Shown here: piece after piece, positions 1 through 8,104 of the stretch
How positions within the stretch are numbered: position 1 is the first letter of the stretch
Layout of the letters: the number at the start of each line of letters is the position of its first letter
Assembly (NCBI GenBank): GCA_025058955.1
Contig: JANXDV010000004.1
Span: 1 to 22,227, forward strand
Source of the DNA: Archaeoglobaceae archaeon
GTDB lineage: Archaea > Halobacteriota > Archaeoglobi > Archaeoglobales > Archaeoglobaceae
Direction of reading: 5' to 3'
DNA length: 22,227 bases
Translations under genes and position numbers: made by a program
Notes under the pieces: generated by a model
Seen by the model: the letters and a program-made list of their open reading frames with translations, nothing else
Databases searched by the model: none
Told to the model about the DNA's origin: nothing

Positions 1-800
1 CAAAGTCCTGCGATCTCAAAGTCATCGAGTCTTCCAATTTTTTCCAAGTAATCCATGATTGGTCTGGAATACATGACATTGTGTCCAACAACGCAGATCA
101 CGGGTTTCTTTGTGTCAACTATTCCAAAACCAGTTGGCACTAAATCTGTGTCAGGCTTTGCCTTTGGAAAGCCAAAGGCAACGATTTGAGCTATATCCGC
201 AACTTCCATGCCCACATGATCCGCCATGCTCACATGCATTGCCTTGCTTTCAAAGTCCGCAAAGCTTTCCTCGTTGCCAATGTGGGTTGAATGTAGAACC
301 TTTACAATTTCCTTCTCAACCCATTCCAATGCTTTTCTCAGATCTCCGAGTGTTTTTGGCTTTATTCCAATCACAGTCCTCATTATCGGAGCTTCTATGT
401 TCACCTCTCCACCCAAGTCGATGGGAAAGTCTTCTCCGTATTCTTCGATCAGATGATCCACAAGATGCCTTGCATGAGCGGTGTGCGAGGAGGTGCCAAT
501 GCAACAGGCAATGGTTACAAGCCTTGCTTTCGCAGTTTTAAGATCAATTCCGCATGCACCCTTCTTGTTGAAAGATAGATCACATGGCCCCATTGTGCAA
601 AGGGTGCAGAAGTCTTGGAGTGGAGCGTAGAATGGTTGATATCTCTCAATCAACTTTTGATCCCATTTTCTTAGTTCAACAATTCCGGGCTTTGGTGTTG
701 GTCCAAGAGCTTCCCATTCCTCTTCCTCCTCAATTTCTCCGATCCTTATGCTTACATTTCTTAGCTCATCTACAAAAACTCCCTTTTTTAGCTCAAACAT
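1..800 (-). CDS. cdhA: CO dehydrogenase/acetyl-CoA decarbonylase-synthase subunit alpha (partial)
   Basis: N-terminal 266 residues of the Ni-Fe-S CO dehydrogenase subunit of the archaeal ACDS complex; the rest lies beyond the left edge. The family oxidises CO or reduces CO2 in the Wood-Ljungdahl (acetyl-CoA) pathway in the cytoplasm. Visible signs are the N-terminal segment GPTPKPGIVELRKWD (about 33-47), the FeS-ligand region CTLCTMGPC (Cys65, Cys68, Cys73) followed by GACGID (Cys83), the segment HTAHARHLVDHLIEEYGED (about 106-124) and VVGHNVMYSRP (about 237-247), all in the order known for CdhA. The ATG at 800 is chosen because a good Shine-Dalgarno GGTGAG lies at 804-809 and a TATA-like element at 832-840. 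It diverges from the MiaB-like gene. cdhA is usually the first gene of a cdh operon, which fits its promoter-proximal place here. Confidence 0.93.
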   Translation of the reverse strand, partial: MFELKKGVFVDELRNVSIRIGEIEEEEEWEALGPTPKPGIVELRKWDQKLIERYQPFYAPLQDFCTLCTMGPCDLSFNKKGACGIDLKTAKARLVTIACCIGTSSHTAHARHLVDHLIEEYGEDFPIDLGGEVNIEAPIMRTVIGIKPKTLGDLRKALEWVEKEIVKVLHSTHIGNEESFADFESKAMHVSMADHVGMEVADIAQIVAFGFPKAKPDTDLVPTGFGIVDTKKPVICVVGHNVMYSRPIMDYLEKIGRLDDFEIAGL

Positions 801-803
801 GGT

Positions 804-840
804 CTCACCAGAATAAATTTGGAGGAGCACCCTTATATAC
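804..840 (-). promoter_or_regulatory. cdhA promoter and Shine-Dalgarno site
   Basis: On the minus strand a GTATATAAG element (832-840) lies about 36 bases before the cdhA ATG, placing the expected transcription start about 10 bases before it. GGTGAG at 804-809 is well placed as ribosome binding site. This is one of few genes here with a short leader and a clear Shine-Dalgarno sequence. Confidence 0.55.
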
Positions 841-938
841 TCAACTCGCTTTTTCTATATTAAAAAATTTTATTTTTGTGTTACTTACTCTTACATTTCT
901 TATTTTTAATGATATTTGACTTCGCAATTGAGCTCAAG

Positions 939-950
939 CTTTATTTATAG
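939..950 (+). promoter_or_regulatory. TATA box of the MiaB-like gene
   Basis: CTTTATTTATAG is centred about 24 bases before the GTG start at 969. With the usual archaeal TATA-to-start spacing (about 25-27 bases) transcription would begin at or next to the start codon, so the mRNA is probably leaderless. No Shine-Dalgarno sequence is seen. Confidence 0.5.
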
Positions 951-968
951 CCTGAGCGTAATTCATTT

Positions 969-2237
969 GTGCGTGTATCCATTGAAACCTATGGTTGCAC
1001 AATGAATCAAGCGGACTCCGACATAATGAGAAAGTTAATCGCGGAGAAGTTCAGATTAGCCCCGACTGAGGAGGCAGAAGTTGTGGTGATCAACTCTTGT
1101 GGTGTAATTGATTTTACTGAGAGGAAGATAATTAGGAGGATCTTAGAACTTAAAAATGCTGGGAAAAAAGTTGTTCTTGCTGGATGCCTTCCAAGAATTT
1201 CGAGATCTGCAATAGAGCTTGCTGACTCAGCAATATCTCCTGACAATGTAGACAGGATCGTGGAAGCTATAAATTCCGTCTTTAATGGTGGGATCAGGAT
1301 TTTATCTTGGAGAGATTTAGATAAAACTTGTCTTCAAAAGCTTAGAAGCAGAGATAACGTGATCGCAGTAGTCTCAATATCTGAAGGATGTCTTGGACAC
1401 TGTTCTTTTTGTGCAACAAAGTTTGCAAGAGGAAAACTTAGAAGTTTTTCTCTCGAAGGGATAGTTAAAGAAGTAGAAGAAGCGGTTAAAAGTGGTTTTA
1501 AGGAAATTCAGCTGACCGCACAGGATACAGGATGCTATGGATTAGATAAGGGAGAATTCCTTCTTCCAAAACTTTTGGAGGAGATCAGCAAGATCGATGG
1601 AGAATTTAGGGTTAGGGTTGGGATGATGAATCCCCAGCATGCAAAAAAACAGCTCGATTCTCTGCTAAAAGCCTTTGAGAGTGATAAGATCTACAAGTTT
1701 CTCCATCTTCCCGTTCAGCATGGAGACAACAAGATCCTTGAGGATATGAGAAGAGACCATTCTGTTGAGGATTTTTTAGAAGTTGTAGAGAGTTTTAGAA
1801 AGAATTTTGAGATAACGCTTTCAACGGACATAATCGTTGGTTATCCTACCGAGACTGAGGAGTCCTTCTGGAAAACCTACGAGCTTTTAGAAGAAGTTAA
1901 GCCTGATATTGTGAACATAACAAGATTCTCTAAAAGAAAAGGCACCACAGCGGAGAAATTAAAGGAAATTCCAGGCTGGATCGTTAAGGAAAGATCGAGA
2001 AAGCTGACAGAGCTCAGTATTAGGATCGGGCTTGAAAATAACAAAGAATTTTTAGGAAAAGAGCTCAAAGTTTTGATCACGAGTTCAGGGAAAAAATGGA
2101 TGTTATCGAGATCAGACTCCTACAGAGCGGTGATAACTGTAGGAGAACTTGGAGTTACTAAGATCGTTAAAATTGGAGCATTTAGACACAACTATCTGCT
2201 TGATGAGGAACTTTTAAACAAAAACGGAATTTTTTAA
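969..2237 (+). CDS. MiaB-like tRNA methylthiotransferase, archaeal MtaB type
   Basis: Radical SAM enzyme of the methylthiotransferase family, expected to add a methylthio group to N6-threonylcarbamoyladenosine at position 37 of tRNAs. The 422 residues show the three family domains in order. The N-terminal UPF0004 domain carries Cys10 (ETYGCTMNQAD), Cys44 (INSCGV, where NTCGV is usual) and Cys73 (AGCLP), ligands of the auxiliary 4Fe-4S cluster. The radical SAM core has CLGHCSFC (Cys141, Cys145, Cys148), followed by the family segments LTAQDTGCYG, HLPVQHGD and DIIVGYPTET. A C-terminal TRAM-like beta domain starts near residue 360. The GTG at 969 gives the normal N-terminus, MRVSIETYGC. It stands alone, diverging from cdhA. 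Substrate choice (t6A rather than i6A) rests on the archaeal subfamily, not on a residue I can point to. Confidence 0.92.
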   Translation: MRVSIETYGCTMNQADSDIMRKLIAEKFRLAPTEEAEVVVINSCGVIDFTERKIIRRILELKNAGKKVVLAGCLPRISRSAIELADSAISPDNVDRIVEAINSVFNGGIRILSWRDLDKTCLQKLRSRDNVIAVVSISEGCLGHCSFCATKFARGKLRSFSLEGIVKEVEEAVKSGFKEIQLTAQDTGCYGLDKGEFLLPKLLEEISKIDGEFRVRVGMMNPQHAKKQLDSLLKAFESDKIYKFLHLPVQHGDNKILEDMRRDHSVEDFLEVVESFRKNFEITLSTDIIVGYPTETEESFWKTYELLEEVKPDIVNITRFSKRKGTTAEKLKEIPGWIVKERSRKLTELSIRIGLENNKEFLGKELKVLITSSGKKWMLSRSDSYRAVITVGELGVTKIVKIGAFRHNYLLDEELLNKNGIF

Positions 2238-2245
2238 AATAAAAA

Positions 2246-2256
2246 AACTTAAAAAC
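2246..2256 (+). promoter_or_regulatory. TATA-like element before the hydroxyacyl-CoA dehydrogenase
   Basis: The AT-rich ACTTAAAAAC element is centred about 26 bases before the ATG at 2277, which predicts a leaderless transcript. The context is low complexity, so this is a weak call. Confidence 0.35.
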
Positions 2257-2276
2257 GGCAAAAACTTCATGTCATC

Positions 2277-3428
2277 ATGAAAATAAAGAAGGTTGCAGTT
2301 CTTGGAGCGGGAGAAATGGGACATGGAATTGCAGAGAACTGTGCAATGGTAGGCTATGAGGTATGGCTTAGAGCAAGAAGACAGAGCTCTTTGGATGATG
2401 CGATGAATAGGATCCGCGAAGGTCTTATTAAACTGCAGAAAAAGGGTGCTATTAAGGATGCAAATGAAGTGCTTTCAAGGATCCACACAACAACCGATTT
2501 AAAAACAGCTGTTGAGAATGCGGATCTTCTTATAGAGTCAATTCCAGAAGTATTTGAGGAAAAAGTTCAACTCTTTGCAGAATGCGATAAGATTGCTAAG
2601 CCTGAATGTATTTTTGCCACGAATACATCGACTATGAGTATTACGAAGCTTGCAAAAGCTACAAAGAGAGAGGACAAGTTCATAGGAATGCACTTCTTCA
2701 CTCCAGTTGTGATCATGGAGATCGTTGAGCTAACCAGGGGAGAAAAAACGAGCGATGAGACGCTGAATGTATGCATTGAATTTCTAAAGAGCATGAAGAA
2801 AATCCCCATCGTGCTCAATAAGGAAACTCCGGGATTCATTGTTAACAGAGTTGTTGCTCCAACTTCTGTGCTGAGATTATGCATTATAGAAAACGGAATA
2901 GCTACACCCGAAGAGGTTGATGCTACTTATAGGAAAGCGGGCAACGTAATTGGGCTTTTTGAACTCTGGGACTATCTTGGCTTAGACGTTGTGTGCAACG
3001 CGATGAAATACTACTCTCAAGCATTAAGCCCAGATTATGAGCCAAAATATCTTGAGAAGATGGTTAAAGAAGGTAAACTGGGTAAGAAAAGTGGCCATGG
3101 ATTTTACGACTGGAGCAAAAGACCTGAGATAGATCTAAGCAAGGCAACAGAGAGAGTGGATGTTAGAGATTTCATATTCTTAGAAATAAACGAAGCGGTA
3201 AAGCTCGTTGAGCTCGGGGTTGCGGATCCAAGAACGATCGATACCGCGATCAAGTTAGCCTATGCAAGAAAGAAGGGACCATTTGAGATCGCAAGAGAGT
3301 TTTCAGAACAGCAGATCTCAAAAAGACTTGAAGAGCTGGCAAAGAAGTTTGGAAAGAAGATCTTTGAGCCAGCAGAGACAATAAAAAAGGGCAAACTAAA
3401 AGAGCTGATTGATCAATACTACAAATAA
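2277..3428 (+). CDS. 3-hydroxyacyl-CoA dehydrogenase
   Basis: NAD-dependent oxidation of (S)-3-hydroxyacyl-CoA to 3-ketoacyl-CoA, a beta-oxidation step. The 383 residues begin with a Rossmann NAD site, GAGEMGHGIAENC (about 11-23), then ATNTSTMSITKLA, the catalytic-histidine segment GMHFFTPV, the domain hinge ETPGFIVNRVV and KKSGHGFYDW. A second, shorter helical repeat of the C-terminal domain (about 300-350, containing ADPRTIDTAIKLA) follows. There is no enoyl-CoA hydratase domain, unlike the fused FadB type or some archaeal fusions. A 3-codon ATG frame at 2269-2280 overlaps the start. The gene lies 39 bases after the MiaB-like gene and has its own TATA-like element. Archaeal species of this group carry several paralogues, so chain-length preference cannot be read from the sequence; a 3-hydroxybutyryl-CoA dehydrogenase role is possible. 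Confidence 0.92.
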   Translation: MKIKKVAVLGAGEMGHGIAENCAMVGYEVWLRARRQSSLDDAMNRIREGLIKLQKKGAIKDANEVLSRIHTTTDLKTAVENADLLIESIPEVFEEKVQLFAECDKIAKPECIFATNTSTMSITKLAKATKREDKFIGMHFFTPVVIMEIVELTRGEKTSDETLNVCIEFLKSMKKIPIVLNKETPGFIVNRVVAPTSVLRLCIIENGIATPEEVDATYRKAGNVIGLFELWDYLGLDVVCNAMKYYSQALSPDYEPKYLEKMVKEGKLGKKSGHGFYDWSKRPEIDLSKATERVDVRDFIFLEINEAVKLVELGVADPRTIDTAIKLAYARKKGPFEIAREFSEQQISKRLEELAKKFGKKIFEPAETIKKGKLKELIDQYYK

Positions 3429-3467
3429 AATTTTTAAGCAAAGAGCAAATCTTTTTTTCGGTGATCA
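3429..3467 (+). promoter_or_regulatory. ppsA promoter and Shine-Dalgarno site
   Basis: A TATA-like ATTTTTAAG element at about 3429-3437 is followed by GGTGATC at 3461-3467, directly before the ATG at 3469. The pair supports the 3469 start over the in-frame ATG at 3409, which would overlap the previous gene and add 20 residues unlike the family N-terminus. Confidence 0.45.
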
Positions 3468-3468
3468 A

Positions 3469-5715
3469 ATGCCAATCCTCTGGTTGAGTGATGTGGATAA
3501 AAATGATATCCCAGTAGTTGGTGGTAAAGCTGCAAACCTCGGTGAACTTTTAAGAATCGAAATTCCTGTTCCAGAGGGGTTTGTAGTTGACGCAAGAACT
3601 TTTAAGGATTTTATAAATAGAGCGAATTTAAAAGACAAGATCTACAGCATACTTCAAAATCTGAACGTTGAAAATACCGAAGAGCTGAATAGAGTGTCAG
3701 AAGAGATCAGGAGAATGATCTCAAAGGCAAAGATGCCAGAAGATGTGGAAAAGGAAATAAGAAGAGCTTACAAAGAGCTTGGAAATGGTAAAGACGTATA
3801 CGTTGCGGTAAGGAGTTCAGCAACAGCTGAAGATCTGCCAGATGCAAGTTTTGCAGGACAGCAGGATACTTATTTGAACGTAAAAGGAGAAGAAGAGGTT
3901 GTTAACAAAGTCAAGGAGTGTTGGGGGAGCCTTTTCACTCCAAGAGCAATTTATTACCGTGTTCAAAAAGGTTTCAGGCATGAAGATGTGAGCATAGCAA
4001 TTGTTGTTCAAAAAATGGTCAACAGCGAAAAGAGTGGGGTGATGTTCACTTCTCATCCCGTAACTGGAGAAAAAGTTTGCATAATCGAAGCAGTCTTCGG
4101 TTTAGGAGAAGCAATTGTTGGAGGGCTTGTGACTCCCGACACCTATGTATATGACAGGCTCAAGAAGAAACTTGTAGAGGTTAAAATTGCAGAAAAAAAG
4201 TTCATGATTGTAAGAAAGAATGGAAATGACAAAGTTGAACTTGGAGAGAGAGGAAAAGAAAGGGTTTTATCAGATCTGGAAATAAAAAGGCTCGTAGATC
4301 TCGGAGAAATAATTGAAGAGCACTATGGAAAACCCCAGGATGTTGAATGGGCTATTGAGGGAGGAGAAGTTTACATAGTCCAATCAAGACCAGTAACAAC
4401 GATAAAGACGAAGGAAGAAAAAATCGAAGTTGAAGAAACAGGAAAAATTTTACTTAAAGGTTTAGGAGCTTCTCCAGGAATTGCGGTGGGTGAAGTGCGA
4501 ATAGTTCAGAGTGAAAAGGATATATCGAAGGTTAAGGAAGGTGACATTCTCGTAGCGGTGATGACTACACCAGACATGGTCCCAGCGATGAAGAGATCCG
4601 CAGCGATAGTCACAGACGAAGGGGGTATGACTTGTCACGCTGCAATAGTCTCGAGAGAGCTCGGAGTCCCAGCAGTTGTTGGAACAAAGAATGCTACAGA
4701 CGTTTTGAAAGACGGTATGGTTGTTACAGTTGATGGAGAAAAGGGAATCGTCTATTTGGGGAGGCTTGAAGTTAGTAAGAAAGAGGAAGCCAAGGCAACT
4801 CCGATTTCAGCTCCAATAATTACAGCCACAGAAGTTAAAGTCAATATTTCACTCCCAGATGCAGCAGAAAAGGTTGCCAGAGAAACAAACGCGGATGGTG
4901 TTGGACTTTTTAGAATTGAGCACATGGTTCTTTCACTCGATAAGCATCCAATGAAGTTTATCAAAGATGGTGAAATCGACAAGTATGTAGAGCTAATATA
5001 CAACGAAATGAAAAAAGTCTTGAAAGCCTTCTATCCAAAGCCAGTTTGGATTAGGACGATCGATGCTCCAACTGATGAATTCAGAGCAATGGAAGGTGGT
5101 GAAGATGAGCCTGTCGAGGCAAACCCGATGCTTGGCTTTAGAGGGATTCGAAGAGATCTTGCAGAAGAAATGCATTTAAGAGCGGAGATGAGAGCGATCA
5201 AGAGGCTTATAGACGAAGGTTATACGAATGTGGGGATCATGCTTCCGCTGATCGTCAGTCCAGAGGAGATCAGAAGGGCAAAGAGTGTGGCCATTGAAGA
5301 GGGAATACCTCTCGAGAAGATCGATTTCGGGATCATGGTTGAAACACCTGCTGCAGCGCTGATCATAGAAGATCTTATAAAAGAAGGAATAGACTTCATA
5401 AGTCTTGGAACGAATGATCTGACTCAATACACACTTGCAGTTGACAGAAACAACGAAAATGTAGCTTATCTTTACGATGAAACCCATCCAGCGGTGATGA
5501 AGCTGATCGAGAGGACTATAAAGATCTGCAAAGAACATGGTGTAAAAACTTCGATCTGCGGACAAGCGGGGAGCTATCCGCATGTTGTGGAGAAACTGGT
5601 CGAGATGGGAATTGACAGTGTTTCAGCAAATCCAGATATGGTCCATAAGATCAGAGAAGTTGTTGCAAGAGCTGAAAGGAGAATAATTCTTGAAAAGCTA
5701 AGGAACTTGAGGTGA
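3469..5715 (+). CDS. ppsA: phosphoenolpyruvate synthase (pyruvate, water dikinase)
   Basis: Converts pyruvate, ATP and water to phosphoenolpyruvate, AMP and phosphate, the entry to gluconeogenesis. The 748 residues show all three PPDK-family parts: an ATP-grasp-like nucleotide domain (about 1-330, with GGKAANLGELL, AVRSSATAEDLPDASFAGQ and the segment around VYIVQSRPVTT), a swivelling phosphohistidine domain with GGMTCHAAIVSRELG (phosphorylated residue His390), and a PEP/pyruvate TIM barrel with GFRGIRRD, MVETPAAA, GTNDLTQYTLAVDR and CGQAG (catalytic Cys697). Length is normal for the family. I chose the ATG at 3469 because of the GGTGATC site just before it. With CdhA and acyl-CoA oxidation nearby it fits growth on acetyl-CoA-yielding substrates. 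Its 3' end is one base from the convergent permease gene. Confidence 0.96.
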   Translation: MPILWLSDVDKNDIPVVGGKAANLGELLRIEIPVPEGFVVDARTFKDFINRANLKDKIYSILQNLNVENTEELNRVSEEIRRMISKAKMPEDVEKEIRRAYKELGNGKDVYVAVRSSATAEDLPDASFAGQQDTYLNVKGEEEVVNKVKECWGSLFTPRAIYYRVQKGFRHEDVSIAIVVQKMVNSEKSGVMFTSHPVTGEKVCIIEAVFGLGEAIVGGLVTPDTYVYDRLKKKLVEVKIAEKKFMIVRKNGNDKVELGERGKERVLSDLEIKRLVDLGEIIEEHYGKPQDVEWAIEGGEVYIVQSRPVTTIKTKEEKIEVEETGKILLKGLGASPGIAVGEVRIVQSEKDISKVKEGDILVAVMTTPDMVPAMKRSAAIVTDEGGMTCHAAIVSRELGVPAVVGTKNATDVLKDGMVVTVDGEKGIVYLGRLEVSKKEEAKATPISAPIITATEVKVNISLPDAAEKVARETNADGVGLFRIEHMVLSLDKHPMKFIKDGEIDKYVELIYNEMKKVLKAFYPKPVWIRTIDAPTDEFRAMEGGEDEPVEANPMLGFRGIRRDLAEEMHLRAEMRAIKRLIDEGYTNVGIMLPLIVSPEEIRRAKSVAIEEGIPLEKIDFGIMVETPAAALIIEDLIKEGIDFISLGTNDLTQYTLAVDRNNENVAYLYDETHPAVMKLIERTIKICKEHGVKTSICGQAGSYPHVVEKLVEMGIDSVSANPDMVHKIREVVARAERRIILEKLRNLR

Positions 5716-5716
5716 G

Positions 5717-6502
5717 CTATTTTTTATATATTTTTATATAAAATATTACCAAGTAAAGTGTTGAAGCTATAAATGCGCTGAGCGCACTTGCAGAAATAGG
5801 AAGGATCAGTGAAGTGAAAATTCCTGTCATTAAAGAGATCATTGCTATTACAAAAGTAATTATTAAGCTTTGTTTAACACTTCGAGCAAATTCCTTGGCT
5901 ATTGCAGATGGAGCAATGAAGATCGAATAAGCTAAAATTGCTCCCACAGATCTTATGACCGCAACAACTGAGATCGCAATTATTGTCACAATAATTGCAT
6001 CAAATAGCTTTGGATTGATTCCAGAGACTCTTGCACCTTCTGGATCAAATAGAAAAAGCAGGAGCTTTTCGTAGAGTAAACCAAAAATTAATACGATCGA
6101 GATCGATGAAAATGTAAGATAAAGCAGATCTTGCTCTGTAATAAGGAAAAGATCTCCAAAAAGAAAACTCCAGATCTTTGCAGACATTCCTCGGATTTGG
6201 GAAAGAAAGATCACCGCTAAGGACATTGAAAGGGCAAAAGAAATGGCTATACCTGTGTCTATATCACTGAATTTTGAAGTTAAAGAGGCGAGGATCGCAA
6301 ATGCTATGGCAAAAATAGTTGCCAGCAGAAAGTAGTCTTGCTGAATTCCGAAAGAAGATAGAAGCAAAGATAAAGCGACACCAGCAAGTGCGGAATGGGC
6401 TACACTTGTAATCAGAAAAGAAGCTTTTCTAAAAACTGCGAGATTACCAGAAATTGCGACGAGCAGTGAGATTAAGAATGTTGAGAGTAAGATCTTATCC
6501 AT
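5717..6502 (-). CDS. metal ABC transporter permease (ZnuB/MntB family)
   Basis: Integral membrane subunit of an ABC-3 family importer for a divalent metal (zinc, manganese or iron). The 261 residues are almost entirely hydrophobic helices (about 7-8) and include VAHSALAGVALSLLL near residues 32-46 and VRSVGAILAYSIFIAPSAIA (about 180-199), the region expected to contact the ATPase. I prefer the ATG at 6502 (MDKILLSTF) over the upstream in-frame start at 6529, because it makes a short 8-base overlap with the stop of the ATPase gene, typical of translational coupling. It is the last gene of the regulator/binding protein/ATPase/permease operon. The exact metal cannot be told from the permease. 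Confidence 0.9.
   Translation of the reverse strand: MDKILLSTFLISLLVAISGNLAVFRKASFLITSVAHSALAGVALSLLLSSFGIQQDYFLLATIFAIAFAILASLTSKFSDIDTGIAISFALSMSLAVIFLSQIRGMSAKIWSFLFGDLFLITEQDLLYLTFSSISIVLIFGLLYEKLLLFLFDPEGARVSGINPKLFDAIIVTIIAISVVAVIRSVGAILAYSIFIAPSAIAKEFARSVKQSLIITFVIAMISLMTGIFTSLILPISASALSAFIASTLYLVIFYIKIYKK
5718..5740 (+). terminator. T-rich probable terminator of ppsA
   Basis: Directly after the ppsA stop codon are T-runs and two copies of TTTTTATATA in tandem (5721-5730 and 5731-5740). T-tracts without a hairpin act as archaeal intrinsic terminators. The same bases encode the C-terminal IFYIKIYKK of the convergent permease gene. Confidence 0.4.
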
Positions 6503-7214
6503 GGTGATCACTGTAAAGGGGATGAACAAAGCCCTCCTCGCAAGTTATGAGCGGTATTTCAGTCTTGTATAACTTCAGCATGTTTTCCCTTTTGAATACA
6601 TCTCCAGAACTACCAAATGCAATGAGTTCTTTGTTTAAAAGCATAATTCTGTCTACCGCATGTAATATTGGATTTACATTGTGCAACACCACAATTACCG
6701 TTGCATTTATTTTTTCCAAAATTTCCACAATCTTCTCTTGAGTCGGAAGATCTACCCCGTTGAAAGGCTCATCTAAGAGCAATAACTCTGGCTCTCTCAT
6801 GAGAGCTCTGGCAATTAAGACTCTCTGCTGAGATCCTCCACTTAGCTCTCTGAAAAGCATTTTCATCTTGTCTTCTAACTCCAACTCTTTCAGAATTTCT
6901 AAGTTGAGCTCTACGTTGTTCATGGAAAGGACTTTCTCAACACTTAGAGGCAAGTCTAAATTAAGAGAGCTTCTCTGTGGAACGTAGGAGATCTTCTCAA
7001 GAACTCTCGGATCTTTTCTCGGATCCATGCCTAAAACCGAGAGTTCACCCTTAGGTTTAAGCGATCCTATAAGACATTTCAGTAAAGTCGTTTTCCCCGC
7101 TCCATTTGGACCAAGAACCGCTATTAATTCCCCTTCATTTATTTCAAAAGTTAAATTCTCCAAAGCCTTCTTTTTTCCATAAGAATAGCTCAGGTTTTTC
7201 GCCTTGATCGCCAT
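6495..7214 (-). CDS. metal ABC transporter ATP-binding protein (ZnuC/MntA family)
   Basis: ATPase subunit that powers the metal importer on the cytoplasmic face. The 239 residues carry every motif: Walker A GPNGAGKT (35-42), Q-loop Gln80 (VPQR), signature LSGGSQQ (124-130), Walker B LLLLDEP (144-150) and the H-loop His178 (VVLHN). Length is normal for a single-domain ABC ATPase. It overlaps the binding-protein gene upstream by 25 bases and the permease downstream by 8, consistent with one coupled transcript. The family assignment rests on motif content plus the flanking ZnuA-like and ABC-3 genes. Confidence 0.93.
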   Translation of the reverse strand: MAIKAKNLSYSYGKKKALENLTFEINEGELIAVLGPNGAGKTTLLKCLIGSLKPKGELSVLGMDPRKDPRVLEKISYVPQRSSLNLDLPLSVEKVLSMNNVELNLEILKELELEDKMKMLFRELSGGSQQRVLIARALMREPELLLLDEPFNGVDLPTQEKIVEILEKINATVIVVLHNVNPILHAVDRIMLLNKELIAFGSSGDVFKRENMLKLYKTEIPLITCEEGFVHPLYSDHHG

Positions 7215-8104
7215 AAAACCACCAAAGCTATCGTCTCAAGCACTACTATCAGAGAAAGGATCTGTTTCCAATAGTCGTATTCAGAAGTCAAGTAGATAGG
7301 ATTTGAAAGTGAAAATGCATTTGAGATCAACTGGGACTCAAAACTAAGCTCTGAAACGACTTTAACTTTTGCAATTCCGCATCCAACTTCACGAGCGATT
7401 TGCTTCGCAATTTCACCTACTTTTGTTTTCTCTTGGTAGTCTGGTATGACAATTATACACTTCTCAAATCGCTTTAAATTCTGAATTTCCATGGCACTAA
7501 GACTGATCTCTTCTGGAAAAGCTATTGAGACATTTAAACCAAGAGCTGATATTGCATAGGCAGAATGTGGATCGATTGCAATTAAGTCAAAGTCCTTCAG
7601 CTCTTTAACGAGCTTTTCAGCATCTTTTTTTGCATTCATCAAAGATCTTTCAAATTCTCTATAGTTTGCGCTGTAGTATTCCATTTTCTCTGGATCGATT
7701 TCAACAAGCTTATTTTTGATCGCAAGAGCAATTTTCAATATATTTTCGGGTAAAAGCCAGTAGGCATGCTTATTATAGCCAATCCCTGGAAATTCAAAAA
7801 TTGTAGCATTATAATCCGCAAAGTCGAGGCATTTATTCCCGCAGATCTTTTTAATCTCCGCTTCAAATTCTATAAGCTCAGAATTTGCGAGCAACACAAG
7901 CTTGGCATTTTGCACCTTCCTAAGATCTTGGTAGCTGAGAGAGAAAAAGTGCGGATCCACTGCAGAGGGAAGAATACTTTCCACTTCTTCTCCAGAGATC
8001 CTTTCTGCTAAGTTCTCCAGCTCAGGAATAGAGACGATAATTTTCGCCTCTCCAAGACATATTAAAAGCAGAAGAATTAGAAGACCGGTATTGGTTTTCC
8101 GCAT
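7190..8104 (-). CDS. ZnuA/MntC-like metal-binding protein with C-terminal membrane anchor
   Basis: Extracytoplasmic substrate-binding protein of cluster A-I metal importers, 304 residues. A hydrophobic signal segment (LLILLLLICLGEA) opens the protein; it has no proper archaeal lipobox. The expected ligands are recognisable as His in VDPHFF, His in NKHAYWLLPE, His in IDPHSAYAISALGL and Asp in VIPDYQEK. The His-rich loop of many zinc ZnuA proteins is missing, which leaves manganese or iron open as substrates. A C-terminal hydrophobic helix (ILSLIVVLETIALVVLW) ending in basic RSRRK probably anchors it in the membrane, a plausible replacement for a lipid anchor. The ATG at 8104 is preferred over the GTG at 8110 because GGAGAGG lies just upstream. 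It overlaps the regulator gene by 28 bases. Confidence 0.85.
   Translation of the reverse strand: MRKTNTGLLILLLLICLGEAKIIVSIPELENLAERISGEEVESILPSAVDPHFFSLSYQDLRKVQNAKLVLLANSELIEFEAEIKKICGNKCLDFADYNATIFEFPGIGYNKHAYWLLPENILKIALAIKNKLVEIDPEKMEYYSANYREFERSLMNAKKDAEKLVKELKDFDLIAIDPHSAYAISALGLNVSIAFPEEISLSAMEIQNLKRFEKCIIVIPDYQEKTKVGEIAKQIAREVGCGIAKVKVVSELSFESQLISNAFSLSNPIYLTSEYDYWKQILSLIVVLETIALVVLWRSRRKT

Noticed and set aside
110..541. Plus-strand open frame of 143 codons
   Set aside because: It lies inside the cdhA frame on the other strand; its Cys/Pro/Ser/Gln-rich product has no family features, while the minus-strand frame matches CdhA throughout.
3409..3468. Upstream in-frame ATG extending ppsA by 20 residues
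   Set aside because: It overlaps the previous gene, has no ribosome binding site and lies before the TATA-like element; the ATG at 3469 has GGTGATC directly upstream and gives the family N-terminus.
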